The translations under genes and the position numbers were made by a program. Positions 21,862 through 34,820 of a DNA stretch of 64,000 nt are shown here, one piece after another; position 1 is the stretch's first letter; every line of letters starts with the position of its first letter. The notes under the pieces were generated by a model. The model was not told the origin of the DNA. It did no database searches and saw only the letters and a program-made list of their open reading frames with translations. Source of the DNA: Plasmopara viticola (lineage: Eukaryota; Oomycota; Peronosporomycetes; Peronosporales; Peronosporaceae); contig MBPM02000057.1 of NCBI GenBank assembly GCA_001695595.3, forward strand, positions 372,001 through 436,000, written 5' to 3'.

Positions 21862-24195
21862 ATGGCTGAAGGTGGGTGGGTATCAAGAAGAATTTTAGCG
21901 TGTTAAGACTTTTGTTACTAACTCGAGATATGCGAAAATTTATTGAAAGTCAAATGAGCTCACGGCTTGGGGTGGTCATGTATCTCAAACCCTGGGTTTA
22001 AAAAAAAGTGAGCCTTATGATCTATACGGCTTATCTGGAGCTTGTGCAGGAACTTTGAATGGCCACATGTGAGAGGTTTTTTTTAAGGGCTTAACACTTA
22101 TCATCACGACCTTGCTATGTTGCAGTGCTGTGCTTGTTGGAGGCAAAGAAGAATCACCTGTTGAAAGTTGTACAAGCTTTGCTCGTCTTGATTTATTTGA
22201 CATGAACTCTCATAGTTGGCTCACCGATTACGATGTTCGTGGAGAGCTCTCTCACCGAATTGGTCACTCTATCGTCACGTTGGACCAGAATGCCTACACT
22301 TTTGGAGGTGAACCTCTCGAAGCATCGCAGCAGCAGCTTATGGGTGACGTTTTCGAGCTTAGCTACAAAGACGGTGTTCTTATTTGCATGGACGTCACTC
22401 CGATTTATTCCGATTCGAGTATACCATCGTCTCCTGCTCCTTGCGAGCGAGCGTGGCATGCCAGTGCCGCGATCATATATCGAGAAGCTAAAAGCACTTT
22501 AGAGAGCTCGCTTTTGAAAGGCATGCTCATTCTTGGAGGAAAAAGCTCGTGCGGAGCAATTTTATCAGATGTCTGGATTTTGATAGTGGATGTTCCGCGA
22601 CAGAAGCCTCGCTGGCAGCAGCTTATGGTACGTCCATACCTTTATCAGCTGTATTTCTTAAATGACTGGTTTGCTTACGTTTAATCAAGCCGACCGGCAA
22701 TAGTCCATTACCACTGGCGTATCATAATGCTGTAGCCATCGGTGAGGGTAATAAGGTTGTTGTTGTTGGAGGTCGAGAGCACAAGGCAATCAACTCGTCG
22801 ATCCACGTGTTAGATTTAGTCACCAATGCATGGAGTAGCATTGTGATTGCAAGTGAGGAACCAGAGAATAAATGTCTATCACGAATTCTTACTACGCGAT
22901 GCTGTGCCACAAGTCTAGTGTTGCAGCTTCCGATTGACGAGGAAACAGGAGTGATTCGGAAAATTAATAATGGCGATTTGAAGGAAATTGCCTCTCAGGA
23001 CGCAATTGTTATCTTTGGTGGCTATTCCGAGTATGAACCGGCACTTAACCCAGCATCAATGGTCATCTTTGAGCCTCAGCATACACGACTTCGTGAAGTA
23101 CAAGTGACAATGGCCGGTATCAAGAGCTACATGGGGCACGCCACCGCAGTTCGACCCGACAGACGAGGATTCTTTGTTTTCGGTGGTGTTCCGTTTTATG
23201 AAGAACTTTTTGGCAAAGATCATCAATGTTTTTCTTTGGACTCTGTCACAGCACTGAATTTTTGGGAGGCATCAGCAGATTACAGCAGTGAAGAGGAAAA
23301 AGAAGCTGGTGAGAACCCTATCAAGACGAAAGTTTTGGATAATGGAGATGTATACGTTGGAGAAATGAATGCAGAACAGACGCAGCGTCAAGGAAGAGGT
23401 AAGTGCTCGTATGCCAACGGAGACGAGTACGAAGGCGATTGGTGCAACGACCAACGCTGTGGTCAAGGTGTCATGCGATATGCTAGTCAGCAAGAAATGT
23501 ACACTGGCCAGTGGGAGAGTGATCAGCGCCATGGCTATGGCATTTATGAATACGGTGTAGCAGAGTCATTGAAGAAGGAAGCACAACCGCAGAATCATAA
23601 GAAATACGAAGGCCAGTGGCTGTATGATCAAAAGCATGGCGGTGGAACGCTTACATTTGAAAATGGATCGCAACTTGAAGGTGTTTGGGCTGACGACGTC
23701 CTTGATACTTGTCAAACCTGTTGCCTCGAGAAGTATGATGATGGTCCGAATGGTATCTGCCGGTATGTTGGCGAAGTATTTGATGGCGTTCCTCACGGCC
23801 AAGGTGAAAGCCATTATTTGATTTCCAAAGAGGTGTTTAAGGGTATCTGGAAAAATGGAAGTCGGTCTGGGCAAGGAGTCTCTACGCTGCATGACGGTTC
23901 AATCTATCAGGGGGAATGGCGAAATGGTCGACGGAATGGCTTTGGCACCTTCAGCGACGCTCGCACTCGATCGCACTATGACGGCAAGTGGGTAGGCGGC
24001 TTGCGCTGCGGTCGTGGAGTGTGCCAGTACGCTAATGGAAGCGTGTACGAAGGGGAGTGGCTTAATGACAAACGTCATGGCACTGGGCGCTACGCATTTA
24101 ATGACGGATCTAGTTATGATGGTGCGTGGCTTCACGACAAGTTCTGCGGGGACGGATCGTTCATACTAAATAATGACTCCGCTGATACGGATTAA
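21862..24195 (+). CDS. Kelch-repeat plus MORN-repeat protein, about 714 aa
   Basis: Four exons: 21862-21879, 21950-22068, 22126-22627 and 22690-24195. Intron 1 has a TTACTAAC branch site. The N-terminal 360 residues form a Kelch-type propeller, with repeats marked by VLVGGKEE, AYTFGGEPL, GMLILGGKSS, VVVVGGREH, AIVIFGGYSE and FFVFGGVPF. A short acidic linker follows, then about eleven MORN repeats to the C-terminus (YEGDWCNDQRCGQG; YEGEWLNDKRHGTG; YDGAWLHDKFCGDG). MORN repeats bind lipids or act as dimerising scaffolds; Kelch propellers bind proteins. Kelch-MORN combinations fit cytoskeletal or flagellar scaffolding (inference). It lies divergent to the cyclic-nucleotide-binding gene and only 72 bp ahead of the TRAPPC4 start. 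The 18-nt first exon is the least certain part. Confidence 0.88.
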
Positions 24196-24267
24196 AGCAA
24201 ATTGTAGCCATTTCTATCTTGTTTCTAATGGCCTATCAAACAGAGTCTAAGTAAACCTGCAGGCAAG

Positions 24268-24793
24268 ATGCTGCACTCGCTGTACATTATCAACAAGGCC
24301 GGGGGACTCGTCTATCAGCAAGACTTGGGCCCCTCGGCACCTAAGCTGAGTTCAAACGATCATTTGCGTCTGGGATCGACCTTCCATAGTATGCATGCAA
24401 TCGCTGCGCTGGCCGCACCTACAAAGTCGGGTGGCATCGACAGCTTGGAGACGAGCACCTTCCGTCTGCATTGTCTGCAGACGCTTACTGGAATTAAGTT
24501 TTTTATTACAGCGGCGCTGGGCACGACCGACCTGGATGTGGCACTGCAGACAGTTTATGAGCTTTACGTTGACTTTGTGCTCAAGGTGCGTACACCTTTG
24601 CCTTTGGTGTGTGTCGTTGTTTTCCTTTTTACGTAAACAAATGCGTTACTGTTAGAATCCGTTTTACGAACTGGAGATGCCCATTCGCTGCAGCCTTTTT
24701 AACGTTGGTCTTAAGACATTCGTAGACAAGTTCAACCTTGACAGCAGTAGGCGTCGTCCCCACACTACCAGCGGCACCGACGTCTTCTATTAA
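24268..24793 (+). CDS. TRAPP complex subunit TRS23/TRAPPC4 (sybindin family)
   Basis: Two exons (24268-24585 and 24656-24793; GTGCGT donor, TTAG acceptor) give 151 aa. The N-terminus MLHSLYIINKAGGLVYQQD is the conserved longin-type strand. It is followed by LRLGSTFHSMHAIA, LETSTFRLHCLQTLTGIKF and the C-terminal NPFYELEMPIRCSLF, all hallmarks of TRAPPC4. TRAPP is the Rab1/Ypt1 guanine-nucleotide-exchange and tethering complex at the ER-Golgi; TRS23 is one of its core subunits. The PDZ-like insert present in the human and yeast proteins (about 219 aa) is missing, as in the short plant form. The C-terminal tail SSRRRPHTTSGTDVFY is non-conserved. It starts only 72 bp after the Kelch-MORN gene. 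Confidence 0.93.
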
Positions 24794-24991
24794 TATACAA
24801 ATTATCAAGTACGCTTTGACCTATATTATATTTGGCGGTTCGCATGTATAACACGACGAGCATGATAGACTCAACACTTTAGCTAGGAACTCGCGACGAC
24901 TGGACGACCATACCGGTATTTCTGCCCTCTTTGCTTAGAAATACTCCTTGTAAGAATAGTCTATTTACTGGTTATCGAAGGTAAAATTTGA

Positions 24992-25623
24992 GAGACGCTA
25001 ACTTCCACCCAGTTTTCGCTAATTTCCACCCAGTCTGCGATAATATAGATTCCCTAACCCCAATACACAACGGTAATTGGCTACAGTTGCCCAAAAATAA
25101 ATCTAAGGACTGTAACCTTCAACGCAAATGTGAGAGATCGCGCATGATATCAGAACAAGCCGACAACCACCTCTTGATGCATCAATGCCTTCATCGATGT
25201 CTGTATCGACCCCTCCCGCGGTCAATCTTGATGCCCTGGGTTTTGATGCTGACTGGGAGCACTTTACGTGGCCACCTGAGGTTACTGCGCAGCAGCTAGA
25301 GGAGCTGTAAGCATTGACGGAAGTGAAGCACGGGTAATGTCGGTGGTGTCAAGGCACACGCTAACACTGTCTGGAGGCATTTTGGCATTGACGCATGCCT
25401 GCGTTAGAATACATCCTCTTAATAGTCCACAAATAAATGAATTTTCCTCTCTCAAAGTGACTACAGCAGATTGTGCATTCAAATTGACATGGGGAAAAAG
25501 TAGATTCGAGCAAAGCTGCCTTTTGTATATTTTGTCACGATAGAAGAATTTATAGCCAGTCAGCGTTGTGTATTGGGGTTGAGATTCTATATAATCGCAG
25601 ACTGGGTGGAAGTTAGCGGCTCC
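24992..25623. mobile_element. Inverted-repeat DNA transposon, internally deleted
   Basis: The left end (24992-25072) and right end (25564-25623) are inverted copies, about 60 bp each. They share gcTAACTTCCACCCAG, TCTGCGATwATATAGA and CCCCAATACACAACG. The left end also has a tandem extra copy of the terminal block (gctaatttccacccag at 25018-25033). The roughly 490-bp interior keeps a coding tail (25134-25310) and no intact transposase. No target-site duplication is evident at the edges, so the exact termini and superfamily are uncertain. It is a MITE-like derivative of an unseen autonomous element. Confidence 0.8.
25134..25310 (+). pseudogene. Residual C-terminal coding tail inside the inverted-repeat element
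   Basis: A stop-free frame, without its own proven start, has proline/serine-rich then acidic composition. It ends NLDALGFDADWEHF, TWPPEVTAQQLEEL and a TAA. It reads as the end of a real protein, most simply the C-terminus of the transposase of the parental element. No catalytic motif remains. Confidence 0.4.
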
Positions 25624-25859
25624 CTATAATTTAGGTCGCAATGTTTTTGTAAATGCAGCAGCTCATGGCGCATTTCAATGCAAAGAATTTTCAAGTGCGT
25701 TGCCTGTTGTTGCTGTGTAGAGCCTAGTCAGTCAAGCACAGGGTAAATGATCTGTTTGAGCTCGGTATGATGCTTTGCGCGAGCGTGCACCGTAAGACTT
25801 CATAGGCCATTTGTGTAGGCTCCGCGTGTGAAGTATCAAGCAGGCTGCTCTCTTGCGCA

Positions 25860-27742
25860 GAAATTCTGATTCGCTCCCGTAAGACGATCTGAGATGACAT
25901 TTAAAAGTGCTGTGTTCTCGTCTTCCAGCAGTGCTTTAGTCACCTCGATAAAAAGTGATGCCTCCAAGGCTTCTATGATCTTCTTGTGGTATTTCTCGGC
26001 AAAAAGAACACAGACTGATTTTTAGCTCTTCACCGTGTACGCTACACATCGACGGGAGCGGCATGATCTGGAGTACCATACTTCCTTTCAGTGAGGGTAA
26101 CCTACGTCGTCAATTTGCTGAGCTCAAAAATCTGATATGAGCGGTAGCCAAATGGCATTCTTTCGGACTAATAAGACGCGTTCTTGGCATTCGAAGGAAG
26201 GATCTTGTTGTCAAAAAGCGCTTGATCTGAGAGAGAGCACTTAATTTTACCTGGACACGAGTTCGACAGGCATTATATGCTCCGCGTTGTAGTTGGAGAC
26301 CCGTCGCGACGTTTACATCGCGAAACGTGTCGTACATGGGCTTGCGAGCGATCACTGTAGGATTGGGTCCGTGTAATTGTCGGAGTAGACGTCGGAGATA
26401 CCGATAAAATACTTTGCCTTCAAAACGTCATATTTTTTGAGCTGGAAGAGGCCTCACTTGCGTGCTCTTCTTTTGACTTGACCTTGACGCGCAGGTGTTC
26501 ACCGGGGAGGGTAGAGACTTGGCCGATCACGTAAGTATAATACAGACGTTTATGGACATCACTCGGCTCTAGTCGAACAGCTACGCCATGTCCATCTGAA
26601 GTAAGGTCTTTGTACAAATTTGTCCAGAATCAAATACCATGTTGTACCTAACACGCGGTAGCACATCCAAACGTGCCTGCTCAATGCGAGACGCAATGGA
26701 TGGCCAGTCGCCAGAAACGGCGCATTGACGCTTAATCACGTTGACGTCACAAGCGAAAGACTTAAGGGTTTCTACAAGATGGCGCACACCTTCGATTGCG
26801 GAAAAAGTGCGGCGTAGGAACCCTTTCAGTGAGAGTACATCTGCTATCGTCGGTCGCGGATTCACGGGTCAAAGCGAAGCAAGGAGTGGAGCTCTGATGA
26901 TTCGTCTTCTGATAACAAGCTGAACACAGCGGGTATTCGAAGACCCATTTACATAAGCATTAGGAAGCTACCTCAAGTCGGACAACATTATTCATATCTT
27001 CATGAGATCCCTCGTCGCTTGATTGCACAAGCATTTGGACCGATAGGAAGGGCGGCGCGGAAGCCGGTAGCAACAGAGGTTTAGCGGAGGGAGATGAGAC
27101 AGAAACGCGTGGTGTGGCGGCCAAAGTATTTCCTGTCGAAGCCTCAGATCGCTCCAGATATTTGAAAAGGAGGACAATTGTGAGACTAGGCTGGATACTG
27201 AGTGTGAGCCCCAAATCTTGGCTGAATGCGACACGGTATAGCACCAGAGGCGGAGGCGAAGGGATGACAGAGGAAGAGGGAGCAGTAGCTGGAGATTCGA
27301 TGGAACAGGTTGAGACAGCAGCCGGCAAAGGGAATGGATTGATTCTTCTGATAAGTCGGCCTAAAGGATAGCCGGCGAACTAGGGATATGTGTAAGTAGA
27401 TCATAAATTAGCGTGATCTCGCAAGAAATCGTAGTTAGAAGGCGTAGGTCGTTGAGAAAGCCAACTCTTTCGATTTTTCCGTCTATCGTAGAGACACGAA
27501 GGCTCGTCCAGGCGCTTGCAGACCACTTTGTAGTATTGTTGTGGAATGGTGCAGCAACCTTAAAGCCGATGCTCAAGATTTTGTGATTCTGCATCGAGAG
27601 TCTCAGTCGTCATCGAGCAGTCACAGTAAGCTGTCATAGGCGTTGACAGCCACTGTAAAATTGTCTCACGTTGTAGTATGCAATCCAAAAACGCTTTGCT
27701 TTTTTTATAAGCAGCAAATTCGTCTCTGCTGGCCTTTTCCAT
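25860..27742 (-). pseudogene. Decayed protein-coding gene, family not recognised
   Basis: The minus strand carries a chain of protein-like frames in one direction, broken by stops and frame changes: 27742-27560, 27594-27361, 27328-26960, 26865-26581, 26617-26420, 26355-26110 and about 26010-25860. Segments such as SLKGFLRRTFSAIEGVRHL, YVIGQVSTLPGEHLRVKV and YHKKIIEALEASLFIEV look like structured, helical protein. I could not place them in a family; MutS homologues were considered and not supported. The simplest reading is one gene of about 1.9 kb inactivated by several indels, stranded at the border between gene island and repeat desert. Confidence 0.35.
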
Positions 27743-30700
27743 ATTGCAAAGTCTGCCTTGATCTCATTATGTGCAACAGCAATCCAGTGTGCCGCCGTGC
27801 GTGCGACCTTAAAGCGTTAAAGATGGTCTCTTTATATGATATATGGGCAGGTTGGCAAACGTAGATGTACCGAGAAAATAGTTGAAGTCCATTATGGTGC
27901 ATATTCGATAAATTTATTAGTCCAATACCGTTTTTACAACCCATTTCAGTGCAATGTAAACCCCAAAATTGATGTTGCTGAATGACTTTTTTTACCCAAC
28001 AAATCCAATTGTGGTCATGAGAGGGCATCAATATTGTTCTTTTGGGAATGAAAGGCTCGCATAAATTCACTGATGGGCTCTTGCATCACATATTAACTCC
28101 GTGATAATAATGTGTCGTAGGCTGAAAGGCTTACATAATTTCACGGATGGGCTCTTGCATCACATGTTACTTCCGTGATAATAATGCGTCGTTGAGATCT
28201 TCAAATCAAAACTAATTCGACACCCGGATAGAACTTGGAACAAAAAATGGCTTTTCCAAACCTTTCCAATGCAAAGCATTCACCTCACGCTTAATAAAGA
28301 TTGTCTTATAAAATTTAGTACTTTCATCAGTATGAGTGTTGCTCGCTACTTGTGATTCCATATCAAATATGCGCATGAATCGATGTCTGAGTGAATTCCG
28401 GTTCCATAAGGGCACGATATACTAACATTATCTGACACACACCGATTTAGACTAATCAAATCAAGGCTTGAGGTAATTTAACTTGTATACAGGTCGGCCG
28501 TGATTGAAAGAATACGATTGAATAGCGTATTCATACAGAACTTGTGAGTGATCAAACTACTTTATAAAAGTAATCATCTCGATAAAACTATAAATGCCAT
28601 TTTTATTCTGATGTGAGCAAAAAAAACTGATTTGTAGATGGGTTCAATTTATATATGAGGGGAAATTACTACTGTGAAAAAGGTACGACAACTTTGTGGA
28701 TCAATTCAATTTCTCGAGGATGATTGCACCTGAGGTTGCCACAAATGCAAGTATATACGGTTGGTATGTGGCTCAGCTTATTCTGTCGCTGCAAGTAACT
28801 AATGAAAGTTAACGCCTACGGAAAATTGATGCATTTGCTTAAACTTTTACAGTTATTCAAAAACGTTAGCTAGTCACTCGAGGAATAATGTAGAGGAGCC
28901 AAACTCTTACAGCAGTGAAACGTGTGTTTTAAACTATATACGTTACCATATCTTTGTGAACGCTCAATTTTGTAATAGAGTCAAAATGCTCAATATTTTA
29001 ATTAGTCAAACAAGAAATGACATCTGCGTCTCATATCGGTTGTCAATTATTGCTCTTATTTTTTAACGCTTGAAGATCTATGATGCGCTCAACAATCGTT
29101 CTAGAATTAATCGCTCCTCGTAGCTTAAGTCTCAAATGATTCTTTAGCACCCCTTAGAATCATCGTTCTTGCGCTCGATTTTTGGTCAGGTGACTACGAG
29201 TGGCCATACAGCGGAAAGTACTGATTGTGTTATTGATCATAAGGTAAAGAAGACGAGTCCTAAGAAACTTATTTAGAGAAAAAGGAAAGGGACTCCCTAC
29301 GCAGTTTGGACACCTAGCGCTAAGACACGCGATGGTCGATCGGACTGTAGAGCTGATCGGTCGTGTGACAGAGACGCCCACCTTGCCTCAAGGCTCTCGC
29401 TCCACAGAAGACATGGAAGTTGTTTGAGCCCAACGGCAAGACTACTCGACGACTGTTACAGTTTGTGATTACGATGCAACGAGCGCATCATAAGCAGTTA
29501 GCAGTATTTTGGAGATATCGCGAGGATATACGATACCCGCGCTTAAAAATTAGATTTTTTAGTGCGTAGTTTGGCATTTCTATATAGCCAAGATTATTTT
29601 GACATGATTAGATTGATATACGAGATGTATTTTTAGATCGTTGACGTAAATAAGTTCGTTCAAAGCTTGGTCTTGGGCCAAAATGCTATCTTTGTTTACC
29701 CATCAGTCCCCCAACGAAGTCGTGGTGGTAACGATGCTATGAGCACCCAAGGGTATCTAAAGACCGAGCCAACTTTATCTCGAAGTTTGTGTGACACGAA
29801 AAATACATAATCAATCAAATTCTGGTAACATGACAAAAGCACGTACGTATTCCACGGCCGGTGATTTTTGATTTGAAATAGTCTCCCATTATTTTCAGAC
29901 CCGCTGAATAGTAAGCGAGTACACATCTTGTAGATTGACGACTTGCATCCGTAACTGGCGGTGGACAAATTGCAAAGCTCATTGTCAACTACATTTGTGC
30001 TATACACCACACGAATGTTACGTATCAAGTCATCAAATTAATTATTGACACCCATCACTCTCATAGAAATTTATACAAGTCTGAGTAGGGGAGGCCAAGC
30101 ATTTTGTAAGCTGGCTTTCTGCTCAAGTGCTCGATAACATCTCTAAAGATAGGGTCTGAAAGGTATTCAGAAGAAGTTAAAATCCTTTATATAATTCAAT
30201 AACAAGTTGATTCGCTATCGTAAGATATATAAGCTAATATGTGATATAGTTGTGGCTTTTCACTTCATCAGTATACATCGCATTATAATGACAACATCTA
30301 CCGCCCTAAGACCAGCAGTCAGTGAATATACGGTGACTACGAAGCTAAGTTTATCGCAGCTTTTAAGGTGAGAAGTATATGTTTTAAAGCGGTGAGATGA
30401 GCTGATCAAAGAGTTATGGGTAATGAACAAGTATGAGACCAAACTTTCGGCTCTAGAAAATAAATTTTTAATTGCTGCACGGGTAGCTGGAGTATTGACT
30501 TTAAAATGAAGAATTCTATCACGAAGCGTGGGGATGTAACATGTTTGATGGATTTAAACCTGCACCACCTTTTTCATCTAAGGCTACTGATAAACTAGGC
30601 ACTTCAACCTTTTGCGCTAATCAAAGCATACAGCACTATTCTAAGCAGCACTTTCATCGAATTTGACCGCGCACTGAATTAAAGTAGACAGTGTGTCATT

Positions 30701-33700
30701 ACGCATGATTTATTATGTGGTCAACATAGTACTGTCACGCTCAAGGAGTAGTTGATCAGATCAGTAAATTGGAATGACGCATACACTGGGTAACAAATAC
30801 ACTAAGTTTTAAAGAATCTAATTATGTCGCGATGTTGAAAAGAACAATCTATCTATAAATGACTCGGGAAAGAGTAGATCATCGACATTGTTTCAGTAGG
30901 ATTGACAACGTACGCACACCAAGCCTTTAGGGAAAAGTAAAAAGTTTACAACAAGGTGATTCTCAGCGAAGGCTGCAGACCATTATGCTTATATAAGTAT
31001 ATATATAAATACTTGGAACCGACTCGAGTCACAGTAAATATTTACCTGTAGTATTTGTGTTAAAACTAGGACCTAGGTTTAAGTATCACAAACTCTAGAA
31101 GCTCAAAAAATTGTAAATATTTGTGCTTAGCAAAGGTCAGTTCTGCTTCTTTGTCGACTCCGTAGTGCCAATTATCGTCTTCTTTCTGTTAAAAGCATTC
31201 CATGGCTAATGTCACACAATTTGGAATCAGTGCGACACACTAGTCGTGTAAAACCACTTGGTATTCTTACTTATCAAGAATTTAGACATCATGAGTCCAA
31301 GCAAATTAAAACTTATCGAGAACTCTGGCCACCTATCAGACAGCGCTTTTTGTTTACCAGACGCCACCAATGTTACAAAAGCCTGAGCGGCAAGCTGGCT
31401 AAGTCTTAAAGCTCGTTACAAAGCATAGACTTAGGTAAACCAAACACGATGCCGTTTGCACCTGGTGTAGCAAAGAGGTCTGAAAGAGACAGCATATGAC
31501 GCGAGCCAAGTTCAAAGTAGTCGAATATCACCATGCGTCCTGGTATTAATACACTTAGCCGTCATACAAGACTTTTGGCTGCTCGTAGTGCACACGCGTG
31601 CGATGCGTGATGGTCATTAAAGAGTTAGATATCATCAAGCTAAGTGTAGGAGAGTAAATTGGGTGCTTTTGAAGATGATTGTACTCTGCTCGCAAGTCTT
31701 CGTCTCGTGATACCAAGTTAAGTAGTACAAAGGGAGGAATGGTTACAAATGATTGCATACGCATAGCGCCGCGTTCGTCTAAGACGCACAGTTGCAAATG
31801 CTGCACTCATCTAAGACACACAATCGTGTTCCCATGCTCTGCATCCCGCGTGTTCGATAGCGATTCACACACACTATGTGCCCGTTGTTAAATTAAGCAA
31901 TTCTTGCTGGATACGCAAAGCTCATTACCGAATTTCTTGACGAGGCTTAAAAGCACGGAATGCAGATGGATTAACATTTGCGATTAATCTACAGATATGG
32001 CTCCGAAGATACCGTTGTGATCACCAGGATGCTACGTAAGATATCAAGGATGCAATCGGCACCTTACCTTTTGGCTTAAAAAACGTCCAAGAGCCAGGCT
32101 TTTAGTTCCGCAACGGGGACTATTGCGCGCACTTTTGGCGACTCAAACGAGCAAAAGTTCGGTGTAGGCTCTGCGAACCGTTCCGGCGATTATCAAACGT
32201 TTAGAGATAGTAGATTGCTTCCTACGTACTGAAATCAGAAGTATAGCCTTTATACGCTCTGTACGCTCTGGTCGCTCTTCAGAAAAGGAATATTAAAAGC
32301 TATCGAGCTAATACGCTGGGTTTTTTCGGCCATGACCTATCGGCAGTTGCCTTTATGTATGGCCTTTGATAGCCCAATCAAGCGCGAGCGCTAATAAGTA
32401 TTAGAGACAGTAGTAATAGCACTTGTGAGTAGGCTAAAAGCAAAAAAAAGAAAGCATCTCAGATCTCAGGCACCGCAGAGTTTGTGTCACTCAACACCCC
32501 TCAAGAAACACCATACTCAAGACAAGACAGCTCTACGAATGAACAAACAGTGCTTGGCGCTATTAGAGGTAAAAAAAATCTTCAGACGAGAGTTATTTAG
32601 GACCCTAGGTACAGCGTTTATCGGTTTTTGTCGCTAAGAAAACAATGACTGGGCCACGTTGGTGAGCTCACTGAACCGAGGACTTCCTAGTGTTGCCGTA
32701 AGCACCTGGCGTTTCGGTGACATATTGCTCTTGGGCTTGAGTCTCTGTGCCTTGGCGTCATTGACTAAGGAGACACCTAATCGTGAATGGCGAGTAACAC
32801 GGCAGATAAAGTATCGACGGAATTTTATATGCTGGTCTGCAGCTGTAAGGTCTACTTACTCTTCATTGTAGCTGAAATCCATTTGAGCCTGACCGCCTGA
32901 TGGGCCCTGGCTTTGCAAACTCCTCCCCATCCCATAAGGCGAAATTCAGCATGGCGTTTGATGCCACTTTCACGTTCTTCACAAACAAGGTTTGGTGTTC
33001 ACGAGTATTAAGCGCCGCGGCCGAGCACAGTTCGTCTATATAGACGGCGACTGCCACATCTTTAGTGATCATCCCAGCTAGTAGAATCTATAACTCCGAG
33101 ACAAAATGTTTCACATCCCTTTAACTCTTCAGTTGCGACAGTCGTGGGTGCGTACGGTATAAATAGTAGCGTGGTGAATAAATTCGTGTCATTTGACGCG
33201 TCAACTCATTCCAGGTGGAAGCAGTAATCTGCTTACTGTGATCGAGGCAATTGTTGCTGCTTTGTCTGCAGCAGTGAATACATCATGGCCACTCCGATCT
33301 TTTCGACCCAGGATAGCTCACGATGAATTTCGTGCATCCACCTTAGGCACCGGCGTCATTGATGCAAACGACTTTGTCGTATTGGTTTGAAGATTCTTCA
33401 AAGACTATTGATAGTCAAAGCGTGCCTCACCGCGTCGAGTCCGAATGCAGACTTCCAGTCAAGACCGAGCGGACCCGTCGACTTATTCAGTTCGTCTTTC
33501 AGACACTGAGCGAGTGAGCGTACCCGCACAATGTTTTTAATTTCTAAGGTATAGATTGACAACAAGTGCTAAGAGATGCAGGCAGGGCTTGCGCTGAAGC
33601 AACTTGATTAGTGTACCAGCAGCTTACTTAAAGCGCATCCACAAGTATTTTCGTAGTTAAAGAAACGATCGCATAAAGGGTAGAATGAAGCAAAAGGTTA

Positions 33701-34577
33701 GATCACGTGTGATACCTTCGCTCGACTCGCAGATCGCTGCTGACCTCCTGAACTTCAATACTTAGTACAACTCTTGTATCCCAAAGTGTGAATTGAATTT
33801 ATTAATAGATTTATCGACAATCCCCCTGTGGTAAAAAATCTCTTACGATTTTTATATTTTTCACGTGATTTTTCTTTAAAACATCAAGTTTTGATGAACA
33901 ATACACCATACACTTCGGGGAACAAGCATGTCTTTTTCTGATTATATCCAGAACATCACGTGACGAATATCACAAGATAAAGAGATATCAATGGCTAGCT
34001 TGACACACACTGCATTTGTGTAATTCTGTTACAATAGATGTAATGAGCTCGGTATAATTTTGTTTCGTGGCTTTATCTAAGCCAAAATAGCTTCCACGTT
34101 TTTGAAGTCTTAAAAGCTATAAATAATTATATTGTCAGTGCTGGGTCGAAGGTTATAAGGTCGAATCAGCTGTGTGACCAGACGCTTAAATATTGCCAAT
34201 GCATTTACTAGACTTGGTGGTATTATCAATCTTTTACACAGCATAATGTAATTTAAGGGATACTTTCAAATTCCTCATTCTGACTATGTAGTAATTACTT
34301 ATTTAGCTCAGTGCACTGAATAGAGTGTACCTGTTCATGTTGCTAAGCAACACTTTAATTTTAAACTTGAAGTCCGTCAACATACTTTTGCACTGTTAGG
34401 CATATTATTAGCATAAGCTCGTCGTCACTTCCCTTTTTTTCTAAGTGTCAAAATTTGGTGTTGTGTGGAAACTTTGACCCCCCCCTACTATGCCGCTTTT
34501 TGCCTTTTTGTCAAAGAAGGCACCAATGAGCTTACACCGCTCTTGTGGCAATGACCATGGCTTGATGACCCAAATAT
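27743..34577. other. Repeat-rich desert, no intact gene
   Basis: Frames are short and interspersed with stops. A 74-bp tandem duplication lies at 28047-28194. TA-rich simple sequence occurs near 30990-31010. A C-run (gacccccccc, 34478-34488) is a possible polypurine tract on the minus strand. No tRNA, rRNA or LTR pair was recognised; scattered protein-like bits around 31.2-31.9 and 32.4-33.4 kb could not be assigned. Confidence 0.45.
28047..28194 (+). repeat. Two-copy 74-bp tandem repeat
   Basis: Copies at 28047-28120 and 28121-28194 share tgaaaggct, gatgggctcttgcatcaca and ccgtgataataatg, with scattered differences. The second copy contains a potential hairpin (tcacgga pairing with tccgtga). 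Divergence between copies indicates an old duplication. Confidence 0.8.
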
Positions 34578-34679
34578 TTGTATCTCAATCTCGTTCCTAA
34601 CTTCTCTATCTGCTGGGAGTACATCAATGTACTCTTTAAAAAAAGGGTATATTCGATGTGGTTTCTTAGTCGACTACTG

Positions 34680-34820
34680 GTCGATTGTCATGAGCGAGTC
34701 ATTATACTCCAGTTTAGGGAGCTTGTAGCTACCGAACAGAACCACTCCGCTCATGATAAAGAGTTACTTGCCATTTTCTATGCACTGGTGAAGTTTAAAG
34801 TGTATCTTCTGGGCTCTTAG
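34680..34820 (+). pseudogene. Ty3/Gypsy RNase H relic
   Basis: Residues ELVATEQNHSAHDKELLA and FYALVKFKVYLLGS match the conserved ERNYPVHDKELLA-type stretch at the start of the RNase H domain that follows reverse transcriptase in Ty3/Gypsy elements. Upstream polymerase motifs are unrecognisable and a stop follows. It is an old fragment with no LTR found. Confidence 0.65.

Noticed and set aside
25860..27742. MutS/MSH-like identity for the decayed minus-strand frames
   Set aside because: Some helical segments looked superficially similar, but no Walker motif or conserved MutS block could be found, so no family was assigned.
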